Positions 1-5,630 of a DNA stretch of 7,150 nt are shown here, one piece after another. The notes beneath the pieces were generated by a model. It was given only the letters and a program-made list of their open reading frames with translations, did no database searches and was not told the DNA's origin. The stretch is taken from positions 1-7,150 of the forward strand of contig CALEYW010000064.1 in the NCBI GenBank assembly GCA_937927945.1, given 5' to 3'. The translations under genes were made by a program, and so were the position numbers. The DNA comes from an uncultured candidate division WPS-2 bacterium (GTDB taxonomy: Bacteria; Vulcanimicrobiota; Vulcanimicrobiia; Vulcanimicrobiales; Vulcanimicrobiaceae). Position 1 is the stretch's first letter. Every line of letters begins with the position of its first letter.

Positions 1-55
1 GCGCCGGGGTCATTTTAATCCCGCCGGAGGGGTCAGGATAATCCCGCCGTTGCCA
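1..55. mobile_element. IS21-family terminal repeat block (element end)
   Basis: Two imperfect 21-bp direct repeats, 6-26 and 29-49, each read GGGGTCA, four variable bases, then AATCCCGCCG (18 of 21 identical). They are followed by GTTGCCA, so the block ends in CA at 54-55. Multiple subterminal GGGGTCA-type repeats finishing in a ...TTG(A/C)CA end are characteristic of IS21-family elements, where they bind the IstA transposase. Only this end is in the window; istA and istB would lie to the left. Which end it is cannot be decided without the transposase genes. The element stops 18 bp short of the stop codon of the next gene. Confidence 0.6.
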
Positions 56-73
56 TGTGGGCAATCACGCAAG

Positions 74-712
74 TTAGGGAAATGCTGGAGGCGCGTGACC
101 GGGTACGAAGATAGCGGCCCTCAGCACATGCTGTGCGTTTTCCGCTCCCTGAAGTACGTTCCGAACGTTCGTTGAAAGCGTTCGGAGATTTAGTGTTTCC
201 CGCAGCATGCGAATCTCATGAGTGGCGGGGTCATATTCCATGAAGCGTTCGTCGTCGGTCAGGCCGACTATCATGTCTTTGGGGCCCGTGTTGAACATCG
301 CTAGGTTGAACGTCATTGTCGTCTGACCCCACGAATCGAGCCGAGCGTCAACGTGTTCTAGCGCGTTACGGAGCAGGGTGTTGTTTAGGACTTCGGCTAG
401 CGTGCGGTTCTTCGTGATTCCCACATGCCTTCGCAGTCGGAGCGCGCGAGCGCGAGCAATCCGCTCCTCCTCATACCTTGGTCGCGCCCACAATATCTTC
501 GCAACGTTGGCGGCAAAGTCGAGCGCCCACTGTATTCGCATGAAAAGTAACGTGGGGACAAGTTGTTGTTGCAGCGCATCATCCACCGCCTGAACCGCCG
601 CAAAGAACCCTTGGCACTCCCAAACCAAGACATTTAGCATGGCGAGGTCGACGAGGGTCTTCTCTTCGGGTGAAAGCCGACGCGCTCTCGGCCGCTTCCT
701 CTTTGAAGACAC
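74..712 (-). CDS. HEPN-motif protein, putative RNase or nucleic-acid-acting effector
   Basis: A 212-residue protein. I do not recognise a named family, but residues 114-126 (LRNALEHVDARLD) contain R115-N116-x3-H120, the R-x4-H signature of HEPN domains, preceded by long predicted helices (about 15-80) as HEPN folds require. HEPN proteins are commonly metal-independent RNases in toxin-antitoxin, abortive-infection and CRISPR-associated systems; that activity is inferred here. The N-terminus (2-12) is strongly basic. The start is GTG at 712: an in-frame TAA lies two codons upstream, at 716-718, and no ATG occurs before residue 25. The Shine-Dalgarno is weak (AAAGA). It is the last gene of the kinase-like/DUF3037 operon, three bases after the small frame at 716-832. 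Its 3' end lies 18 bp from the IS end, so the last residues may have been altered by that insertion. The R-x4-H motif alone can occur by chance. Confidence 0.75.
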   Translation of the reverse strand: MSSKRKRPRARRLSPEEKTLVDLAMLNVLVWECQGFFAAVQAVDDALQQQLVPTLLFMRIQWALDFAANVAKILWARPRYEEERIARARALRLRRHVGITKNRTLAEVLNNTLLRNALEHVDARLDSWGQTTMTFNLAMFNTGPKDMIVGLTDDERFMEYDPATHEIRMLRETLNLRTLSTNVRNVLQGAENAQHVLRAAIFVPGHAPPAFP

Positions 713-715
713 TCT

Positions 716-832
716 TTAGCGCGCGGTCTTGTCGGTGAGCACCTTCGAGGTGAGCCTGCGACCATCGGCGCGGTTCACGACTAATACCGAACCGCGGCCG
801 TCTTTGTCGTCGCGCGCGCATTGAGCCGGCAA
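716..832 (-). CDS. small 38-codon reading frame between DUF3037 and HEPN genes
   Basis: This short frame fills the gap between the DUF3037 stop and the HEPN start and lies in the same frame as both. It has only a TTG start at 830-832; no ATG or early GTG exists. Coding character is good: about 30 of 38 codons end in G or C, the composition is charged and strand-forming (a VLVVNRADGRRL segment, then TSKVLTDKTAR), and it ends with TAA three bases before the HEPN GTG. The 15-bp gap before TTG has only a distant AAGG. It could be a small antitoxin-like or accessory protein, or the tail of a gene that lost its start. I do not recognise it. Confidence 0.35.
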   Translation of the reverse strand: MPAQCARDDKDGRGSVLVVNRADGRRLTSKVLTDKTAR

Positions 833-847
833 ATCTGGTAGTAAACC

Positions 848-1732
848 TTATGCGTGCGCGGCATGTCCGCTTAATGCGCGCTGCGCGTGACGCGCGACAT
901 CTATTACATCACTTACGGTGACAACGTGTATGCGGACTTCTGCGTCGGCGAAAGCCGCGCGAGCTTCGTCGAATCCTTCCGTAGCCATGCCCTCGATGGG
1001 CGGAATGCAGATGGCCGCAACGTCCACTTCTGGTGGGATCTCGATTCGTCGATCACCTTCGATCGCCAATCCTCCTCCGGAACGACGCAGATCTCGCACA
1101 GTAAAAGCGTACGCCTTCGCAAGCTCCGCTACGTCGTGCTGGTTTGGAATCTGGAATGACCACGCTTGTGCGAGTTGTACTGCCCTCCCGTTTGCCACGA
1201 CGAAATCGAACTTTTCACGTTGGCTTAACGCTTGAACCGTATAGTGCTCCATGAAGTGAACATCGCGCCTAAGGCCAAGGTTCGTATATGCAGCCCGCAT
1301 CGCACTCACCGCGGTACTCTTCCGACGGTACGGTAGCGGAGCGCTTTCTGGGTCGAGGACCAGACGCGAAAACACGTACTCAACAGCATCACGAGCGCTG
1401 TCCGCGGATATTGGCGTCGGCGGCGAGAATTGGACGATGTTATTTGACTGCTCGTACAGTTGATGTAGCCAAGATTCGCTTGGGGGGTCACCGCTTACGA
1501 CGAGTTCTTGTTCCTCGTCCATGGCGCGGTCGATTCGCCGTCCGATATCGTCGGCGACAAGCCACACGGCTTTCATGACACCCTTCTCATCGACGCGTCG
1601 CGCACGCCGCGAGCTTGCCATTCTGATGTCCCATTCGCCGCTTGCATCGCTTCCGACGATGACTCCCACGTTGACAAACTCGCCGCGCGCAGGGTCCGGC
1701 ACGAATCGAATGAGGCTGGATAGAAATCTCAT
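848..1732 (-). CDS. DUF3037 family protein
   Basis: A 294-residue protein. Its N-terminus reads IRFVPDPARGEFVNVGVI (residues 8-25), the signature opening of DUF3037 proteins, which typically begin with a Y-x-I-V/R-F-x-P-x2-R-G-E-F-x-N-V-G-V stretch. The function of the family is unknown. DUF3037 genes are often found beside HipA-like kinase genes, as here. The start is ATG at 1730-1732, which overlaps the TGA of the upstream kinase-like gene (ATGA) and has GGAAGGG five bases upstream. The frame is open for 25 more codons upstream, but that stretch lies inside the kinase-like gene and has no family similarity I recognise. The overlap implies translational coupling and roughly stoichiometric synthesis. 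Soluble; no signal peptide or membrane segment is seen. Confidence 0.85.
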   Translation of the reverse strand: MRFLSSLIRFVPDPARGEFVNVGVIVGSDASGEWDIRMASSRRARRVDEKGVMKAVWLVADDIGRRIDRAMDEEQELVVSGDPPSESWLHQLYEQSNNIVQFSPPTPISADSARDAVEYVFSRLVLDPESAPLPYRRKSTAVSAMRAAYTNLGLRRDVHFMEHYTVQALSQREKFDFVVANGRAVQLAQAWSFQIPNQHDVAELAKAYAFTVRDLRRSGGGLAIEGDRRIEIPPEVDVAAICIPPIEGMATEGFDEARAAFADAEVRIHVVTVSDVIDVARHAQRALSGHAAHA

Positions 1733-2517
1733 GGTAGCCCTTCCAGGTGCGTCCGCATCCTCGCCGCTGAATCTAAGGCGCGGTGTTCGAGAAAGTACCC
1801 GATACACTCAAGTTCTTCGTCGCTAGCCGGCCAGGAGGTCGGAATGGCGGCCAGCGCGTCGGCAAGTGCGGCGCGGGTAACACCTTCTAAAGCCTGGGCA
1901 ACTTCCTCAACATGCTGCCGCCGCAAGCCTGCGTAGCTTTCGGAGAACTCGCGAGCCACGCCGACATTAGATTGGAGGTCTGCAATGCTCCAGTTGACAC
2001 CTTCCGGCGGAAAGTAAAACCCGTGATCGTGGCTGTAGTATCGGCGCTCTTCCAGCTCGGCGACTAGCCACTGAGTATCCGCTCCCCAACACCAGTCGTA
2101 AAGAGCGTAAATTTGGGCGTGTCTGCGCGCATTGTCATCGTCGCTTCGATATTGCAGGGGTGGCCGTAGTTCAAAGCAACCTTCGATCGCCGTCGACGCG
2201 TGTGCTATTCCCCGCTCGAGCTTGAGCCCGCCTTCGGTATACTGCCAGCCCACATGGTCATCTCCGATCGTTATTCGGCGCACTGAGCATGTCGGGCCGT
2301 CGATAAGAGCTCCCACGCGACCGACAACCTGTTCGGCGACCAGAATCCTCGCTCCGTGCGAGTTGTTCAGCGGTTTCACGAAGTACTCTTGGTCATCCAT
2401 TCCGCGCGCCCGGAAAGCTCCAGATCCGCCATTCTTGCTGCGCTCGAGTGGAAGCTTCAGCTCCGTGTCGGCGGCGTCGGAGCGCCGGTCCTTTAGTAGC
2501 CCGGCCCAATCCTTCAT
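1729..2517 (-). CDS. HipA-like kinase-fold protein
   Basis: A 262-residue protein counted from ATG 2517. The order of motifs fits the compact HipA-like kinase family usually paired with DUF3037: a Gly-rich GGSG (30-33), a VKPL strand with candidate ATP-binding Lys48, LVAEQVVG with Glu62 (helix C), GADTQW with Asp147 in the catalytic-loop position, and a HDHG motif with Asp164 in the DFG-like metal-binding position followed by P-x-G-x-N-W. The HipA family phosphorylates translation factors such as glutamyl-tRNA synthetase; the target here is unknown. The usual catalytic-loop Asn is not evident (Asp147-Thr-Gln149), so activity is uncertain. The gene heads an operon with DUF3037. A GTG at 2529 is the alternative start (266 residues); a GAGGGG at 2533-2538 is poorly spaced for both. 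An in-frame stop at 2536-2538 bars longer forms. Confidence 0.75.
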   Translation of the reverse strand: MKDWAGLLKDRRSDAADTELKLPLERSKNGGSGAFRARGMDDQEYFVKPLNNSHGARILVAEQVVGRVGALIDGPTCSVRRITIGDDHVGWQYTEGGLKLERGIAHASTAIEGCFELRPPLQYRSDDDNARRHAQIYALYDWCWGADTQWLVAELEERRYYSHDHGFYFPPEGVNWSIADLQSNVGVAREFSESYAGLRRQHVEEVAQALEGVTRAALADALAAIPTSWPASDEELECIGYFLEHRALDSAARMRTHLEGLP

Positions 2518-2529
2518 TTCGACTGGCAC

Positions 2530-2826
2530 GGCCCCTCATCAAACGGACCCCATGCAATCATTGTAACACCCTCATGGACGCACCATCGGCTTGGTCGCAT
2601 TGAAGGCCACTATTGGCGCAGAGGGCACCCCTGATCCCGCCGTTTCGACCTTCCTGCATGGACGCGGGCGTCGCCGAGCGTGGCGGCCCCATCCAGACGG
2701 GATCTAGGAAGGGTGCCGGGCTACCGCGCGCCCTGCTGACGCGGACAGGGCTTCAGTCAGCGGCAGGGCTACTGCCCTCGAGATGCGGTGGGTTGAGCGC
2801 GTCTCAGGTAGGACGGTGGGTGGGCG
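2530..2826. other. intergenic region without a convincing gene
   Basis: About 300 bp between the 110-residue gene and the kinase-like operon. Apart from the candidate promoter near 2560 it holds one short hairpin, AGGGC-TACT-GCCCT at 2765-2778, about 50 bp downstream of the 2827 stop codon on the minus strand. The hairpin has no T-run after it, so it is at best a weak terminator. The open plus-strand frame that crosses this area is Arg/Ser/Pro-rich and runs antisense into the neighbouring gene, so I do not call it. Confidence 0.4.
2560..2568 (-). promoter_or_regulatory. candidate extended -10 promoter of kinase-like operon
   Basis: TGTTACAAT on the minus strand combines a TGn extension with a near-consensus -10 (TACAAT). 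No good -35 is visible 16-18 bp upstream, which an extended -10 can tolerate. Predicted transcription starts near 2553, giving a leader of roughly 25-35 bases that includes GAGGGG before the kinase-like gene. The same TGTTA core appears in two other candidate promoters in this window. Confidence 0.35.
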
Positions 2827-3159
2827 TCACTGCGTTGGACCTGACAGATTCGCGTCGAGCATCCCAGCGATCGACTTCGCCATCGTGCGCGCGGTGTGCA
2901 TATCGTGCCGGTCGGAGTCGTACAGGCCGGACCCACCCGAGGCGGTACGCCGCACCCAAAACGTTCCGCGGTCGTCGGTGATCGTGACCACCTCGTCCGC
3001 ATGGCGCAGGTAGACGACGCGGGCGCGGCGCGTTGCGCTGACGGTAGGGATCAGCTCGCGGACGCGATCAACGAGGACGCGGCACCAATCAGCATACAGA
3101 AGCTGCGGGCCAGCCGGCGGGACCTCGGGCATTCGCGCGCGGTTCGTCCCGCCGCTCAT
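2827..3159 (-). CDS. hypothetical protein, 110 residues
   Basis: I do not recognise a family. The chosen start is ATG at 3157-3159, preceded by GCCGGTGAA, a plausible Shine-Dalgarno; a GTG at 3231 would add 24 Ser/Arg-rich residues that look non-native. The protein has a Pro-rich N-terminus (10-17), a helix around the segment LLYADWCRVLVDRVREL (20-36), a strand-rich middle (RARVVYLRHADEVVTITDD, then GTFWVRR) and a C-terminal helix with HTARTMAKSIAGMLD. It is a small soluble alpha/beta protein with no catalytic motif. It lies 104 bp downstream of another hypothetical gene on the same strand and may share its transcript. Small genes of this kind are typical of phage or satellite regions. Its reality is supported by coherent secondary structure, while the alternative frames are Arg-rich. 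Confidence 0.6.
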   Translation of the reverse strand: MSGGTNRARMPEVPPAGPQLLYADWCRVLVDRVRELIPTVSATRRARVVYLRHADEVVTITDDRGTFWVRRTASGGSGLYDSDRHDMHTARTMAKSIAGMLDANLSGPTQ

Positions 3160-3263
3160 TTCACCGGCACGAAGTGAGGAGCTAGACTCGGCTCGGACGA
3201 TCGCTTTCCGCGTCGGGTACGCGGCCACCACGCCGAGCCACCGAGGGGCGGAAGAGGCTATGG

Positions 3264-3647
3264 CTATTCGATCACCGTGACGATCGGCTGTGGCGGGATC
3301 TTGCTCGTCGGGTCGTCGTCGATCTCGAGGTCATGTCCGTCTAGAAGGCCGAGCCCCACTTCATTGAACCCCCCGCTCGGGGACGTTGGTGACGGGTAGG
3401 AGTACCCTAAATTCACGCCATACGTGCCGCCGAAGATCGCGCTCGGAACTTTGCCTCGGAATGTGTACGAATCACCGGATTGCCCGGCCCCATCGAGCAC
3501 AAAGTACGTCCTTCGCGGATAGTGCGTCGGGTCGGGGATGGGCGTATTCCCGCGGAGTACGTAGGAAGCGCGCACTGAGCTGATTGGCCCATGCTCAACG
3601 CGCAGCCTCACGGTCACCTGGACGTCATCGCCGACTTTCAGTGCCAT
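3264..3647 (-). CDS. hypothetical beta-rich protein, 127 residues
   Basis: No family is recognised. The protein opens with alternating hydrophobic strands (VGDDVQVTVRLRVEHG, residues 5-20; SVRASYVLRG), continues with TYFVLDGAGQSGDSYTFRGKVP and a Gly/Pro/Ser-rich loop (YSYPSPTSPSGG), and ends in an acidic stretch and a short strand (PIVTVIE). This suggests an Ig-like or beta-sandwich fold, as in many phage structural or surface proteins; that is inference. There is no signal peptide, Cys pair or membrane segment. The start is ATG at 3645-3647 with no Shine-Dalgarno. A TAGCGT hexamer lies at exactly the -12 to -7 distance from the ATG, so the message could be leaderless, but no -35 supports it. 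Confidence 0.65.
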   Translation of the reverse strand: MALKVGDDVQVTVRLRVEHGPISSVRASYVLRGNTPIPDPTHYPRRTYFVLDGAGQSGDSYTFRGKVPSAIFGGTYGVNLGYSYPSPTSPSGGFNEVGLGLLDGHDLEIDDDPTSKIPPQPIVTVIE

Positions 3648-3774
3648 GTGCGTACGCTACGCGACCGGCAGCTCTGTTCCTTGGCGCAGAGCGGAACACG
3701 GGACGGTTGCCCAACGCACCCGCAGCATACTTCGCGCTCGGGGGACCGATTGTTCGGACAAGTGGCGATGCCGA

Positions 3775-4002
3775 TCAGTTCACCCGCACGAAGGCGAGCG
3801 CGAGCAGTGCCGTATCGTTCGAGGTTAGCACGCACACGGTGCCGATCGGCACCATGCCGCGGCTGGTGCCGGAATCTCTGCGATCTATTCCGCCAGAATG
3901 ACCAACGCGCGCGACTTCGTGAGCCGTGGCGCGTCCGACGCCCCCACGCCGACTCAGGGAGCCGCAGGACCCGCCCGGCGCCGGTCCTGGGCCTGGAATC
4001 AC
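3775..4002 (-). other. unresolved small coding remnants
   Basis: Coding signal appears in fragments rather than one clean gene. The frame from GTG 4002 starts with a Pro/Gly-rich stretch (IPGPGPAPGGSCGSL), then turns Arg/Gly-rich with little codon bias, and ends with a hydrophobic tail from ATG 3855 (MVPIGTVCVLTSNDTALLAL and six more residues). Between them, a different frame is much more gene-like: VGVGASDAPRLTKSRALVI followed by LAE and a TAG at 3886-3888, with about 19 of 22 codons ending in G or C. One missing base after the GSL codons would join the first two pieces into a protein of about 38 residues, and the 26-residue hydrophobic frame would follow. These may be two tiny genes, one damaged by a frameshift, or simply noise. 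Confidence 0.2.
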
Positions 4003-4032
4003 TTCCGGCCGACGCCCGATGCGTTACGGGGT

Positions 4033-4256
4033 CTACTCGAGCACGAGCCGATCGGCCAGGAACGCCCGGAGAGCCTTCCGCGGAATGACACGACGACGGC
4101 CACACTCGACGTATGGCAGCGCACCGTCTTTCATCGCGTCGTAAAATGTCCACTCAGAGAAGCCCGTGGTCTTAATGGCGTTCGGAACGGAAATGCATCC
4201 GTCAGCGACCAACGCCTCACGCGCCTTAGGTTAGCTGCCGAGTCGGTGAGACTCAC
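4033..4256 (-). pseudogene. second excisionase-like HTH gene, frameshifted near start
   Basis: This is a close paralogue of the upstream excisionase-like gene. From LVADGC to the stop it is 59 residues, of which I count 37 identical to copy 1 with one single-residue gap: a helix-turn-helix around GFSEWTFYDAMKDG, the wing PYVECGRRRVIP and the terminal helix LRAFLADRLVLE. The main frame is open only from 4230, just after a TAA at 4231-4233, with TTG at 4212 as its first possible start. A GTG at 4254-4256 overlaps the copy 1 stop (GTGA) and begins MSLTDSAANL in the neighbouring frame. Adding one A at CTAAGG (4225-4229) would fuse this directly to KAREALV, exactly where copy 1 has KAREALV. The simplest reading is a one-base deletion (or assembly error) in a formerly coupled gene; a -1 recoding event or a TTG start are alternatives. 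Confidence 0.6.
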
Positions 4257-4483
4257 TTCAGCACCAGCCGGTCGGCGAGCCACGTTCGCAGCCCCTTCTT
4301 CGGGATCACGCGGCGACGAGTGCCGACCTGGACGTACGGGAGCGAGCCCGCTTTCATCGCGTGCTCCAGCACCTTGCGAGAGAACCCGAGATCCTTCACG
4401 GCGTCCTTGACCGACACGCATCCGTCGCCAACCAGCGCTTCACGCGCCTTGGCCGCAGCATCGATTCTTCGTTCTTGCGCCAT
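4253..4483 (-). CDS. excisionase-family DNA-binding protein (MerR-like HTH)
   Basis: A 76-residue protein. A helical N-terminus (1-17) is followed by a MerR/excisionase-type winged helix: VSVKDAVKDLGFSRKVLEHA (23-42) forms the helix-turn-helix, KAGSLPYVQVGTRRRVIPK (44-62) gives the wing with the typical G-x-R-R-x-I-P motif, and LRTWLADRL (65-73) is the closing helix. Such proteins act as recombination directionality factors with an integrase, or as small regulators of mobile elements. The start is ATG at 4481-4483, with GGAG at 4496-4499 twelve bases upstream. The TGA overlaps the GTG of the second copy. Upstream DNA holds several palindromes, consistent with autoregulation. No integrase is seen in the window, so a regulator role is as likely as excision. 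Confidence 0.75.
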   Translation of the reverse strand: MAQERRIDAAAKAREALVGDGCVSVKDAVKDLGFSRKVLEHAMKAGSLPYVQVGTRRRVIPKKGLRTWLADRLVLK

Positions 4484-4536
4484 GCGGCGGCGGTTCTCCG
4501 AATGAAACGTTTAGCCCGCCTCGACGCGTGGCGTTA

Positions 4537-4556
4537 GTTTGCGCGAACTCGCAAAC
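4537..4556. promoter_or_regulatory. operator-like dyad TTGCG-N6-CGCAA (site 1)
   Basis: A perfect inverted repeat, GTTTGCG (4537-4543) and CGCAAAC (4550-4556), separated by six bases. It lies 54 bp upstream of the excisionase-like ATG, inside the probable 5' leader. The core TTGCG-N6-CGCAA recurs with the same spacing at 4731-4746. This suggests a dimeric regulator binding site; as RNA it could also form a hairpin. Confidence 0.45.
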
Positions 4557-4564
4557 CGAACCCC

Positions 4565-4594
4565 CATTGCAATGTAACCCGCATTGCATGCGGG
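4565..4594. promoter_or_regulatory. palindrome pair over candidate -10 of excisionase gene
   Basis: CATTGCAATG (4565-4574) is a perfect 10-bp palindrome. Immediately after it, CCCGCA (4578-4583) and TGCGGG (4589-4594) form an inverted repeat with a five-base centre TTGCA. CATTGCA occurs in both, 17 bp apart, close to two helical turns. On the minus strand a -10-like TACATT (4571-4576) lies between the two palindromes, so a protein bound here would block transcription of the excisionase-like gene. No convincing -35 is visible. Confidence 0.35.
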
Positions 4595-4729
4595 GTGAGG
4601 ACACGCACGGTGCTCGCCACCGCCCAAAACAGGCCAGAAAGCACGCCGCCCAAAGGGGCCCGCTGAGGCCCACTCGCTTTCGCGGACTCCTACGACCACT
4701 AGACTCGAGAGCTGCTCCGAACAGCGGCA

Positions 4730-4747
4730 ATTGCGGCGGTACGCAAT
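4730..4747. promoter_or_regulatory. operator-like dyad TTGCG-N6-CGCAA (site 2)
   Basis: ATTGCG (4730-4735) and CGCAAT (4742-4747) form a perfect inverted repeat with a six-base spacer. It has the same half-site and spacer length as the dyad at 4537-4556, 192 bp away. The surrounding stretch 4600-4847 has no convincing gene: its open frames are Cys/Arg/Pro-rich and unlike protein. Confidence 0.4.
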
Positions 4748-4847
4748 CCGACGATAGTACACGCGGCCCTATACCACGCTTTCTGCAGGAGCAAGGTAGG
4801 CCGCTGGCGACCAATCGACGTTCGCCGCGCCCTCATACCCTGGCTTG

Positions 4848-5168
4848 TCACCCAACCAAGATGCTCGCGACGGTCGCTGATACCGAGGACCGCAGCGTGA
4901 TGGAGTTCGGATTCGCCAGCGCCTTGTCTGCAGCGGTCCGGTAGATCACGGCGTTCGTGTTGTTGTCGACAACGATGTAGCACGAGGGCATCCGTTGAAG
5001 TCCAATCGGGATGCTGATCCCGCTGACCGGGATGCTAACCCCGACCCTCGCCCAAAATGAGCCGACCTGAGTGTTGTCCACGAGCGGAGCCGTGATTGGG
5101 ATGCCGACCGCCAGCGTCGTACGGAGAGCTTGGCTCGCTACTGTGAGCGCGCGAAGAGAGTCTGACAT
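4848..5168 (-). CDS. phage-like small beta-rich protein, 106 residues
   Basis: The start is ATG at 5166-5168. After a short helical N-terminus (residues 1-20), the sequence is almost all strand and turn: VGIPITAPLV (21-30), a SIPVSGISIPIGLQRMPSCYIVV core (45-67), NAVIYR (72-77) and a C-terminal SITLRSSVSATVASILVG (89-106). The pattern of a PxGLxRxPs-Y-I-V-V strand followed by ...ITLRSS.SATV..ILV resembles small phage tail-fibre or tail-associated domains that I recall; this is by pattern only, not a search. It has its own promoter (5178-5206), with the -10 only nine bases before the ATG, so the message should be nearly leaderless. It is the first gene downstream of that promoter, and its product may be a virion or surface component. 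Confidence 0.7.
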   Translation of the reverse strand: MSDSLRALTVASQALRTTLAVGIPITAPLVDNTQVGSFWARVGVSIPVSGISIPIGLQRMPSCYIVVDNNTNAVIYRTAADKALANPNSITLRSSVSATVASILVG

Positions 5169-5177
5169 ACTCGTCCC

Positions 5178-5206
5178 GGTATAACATCCGCTGGCTCTTG
5201 TGGCAA
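5178..5206 (-). promoter_or_regulatory. sigma70-like promoter of the 106-residue gene, near-leaderless
   Basis: On the minus strand: -35 TTGCCA (5201-5206), 17-bp spacer, extended -10 TGT plus TATACC (5178-5183). The -10 ends nine bases before the ATG, placing the expected transcription start about three bases upstream of the start codon. Confidence 0.5.
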
Positions 5207-5329
5207 CAAGTTCGGCAGCGGCCCGAGTCACGACGTTGGGCCCGACACCGCAAAGGCTCGGCGTGCTCAGCGCGCACAGGTCGGCGGCGTGGAGCCCTCG
5301 TCGTCGGCGGCGAAGGCTTGAGTGACGCG

Positions 5330-5624
5330 CTACTGCCTCGCGCCGGGCAAGCGAAGGTACTCGTTGCTCATGGTCGCTGCGGACTCGACGTCGTCGGCAC
5401 TAATCGTGTTGCCGACTGCCGGGAGAACATACACGCGCCCTGGTTCACCAAGTTGGATGAACAATCGGCCTTCACGATCGTTGACCTCCGCGAGTGCATC
5501 GCCATGCGCGAACCCAACCGTTGCGGGAGGGCCGTGCCCCAGGCTGACCTCACAGAATCTTGAGATCCGTGCTCAAGTCTCTAACCCTGGCCGCGACCGC
5601 GCGCTGTGCTTCTTGGCTCGTCAT
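5330..5624 (-). pseudogene. small gene split by a +1 frameshift
   Basis: Two abutting pieces in adjacent frames. ATG 5624 begins MTSQEAQRAVAARVRDLSTD and four more residues, ending LKIL before TGA at 5550-5552. The next frame, open from 5572 and without any ATG, GTG or TTG at its 5' end, continues EVSLGHGPPATVGFAHGDAL, then AEVNDREGRLFIQLGEPG, VYVLPAVGNTISADDVESAA and ends RLPGARQ with TAG at 5330. Removing one base in the CTGTGAGG stretch joins them into about 98 residues: a basic helical N-terminus, then a strand-rich domain (RLFIQLGEPGRVYVLP). No family is recognised; the setting suggests a phage-type small protein. It could be mutational decay, a sequencing error or programmed +1 recoding at a CTG-TGA site. 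Codon re-pairing after a slip would be poor, which argues against recoding. Confidence 0.55.
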
Positions 5625-5630
5625 TCGAGG

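Noticed and set aside
2613..2981. Plus-strand frame starting in the gap right of the kinase-like operon
   Set aside because: Compositionally a shadow, antisense to the 110-residue gene, with no ribosome-binding site seen.
3638..4153. Minus-strand frame of about 171 codons
   Set aside because: Extremely Arg-rich with no structure, and overlaps the better supported second excisionase copy and the 127-residue gene in other frames.
3898..4410. Long plus-strand open frame of about 170 codons
   Set aside because: Runs antisense across both excisionase-like copies; Arg/Pro/Ser-rich composition is that of a GC-rich shadow frame.
4440..4944. Open frames on both strands in the excisionase upstream region
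   Set aside because: Cys/Arg/Pro-rich, no consistent third-position bias; the DNA there is better explained by palindromic regulatory sites.
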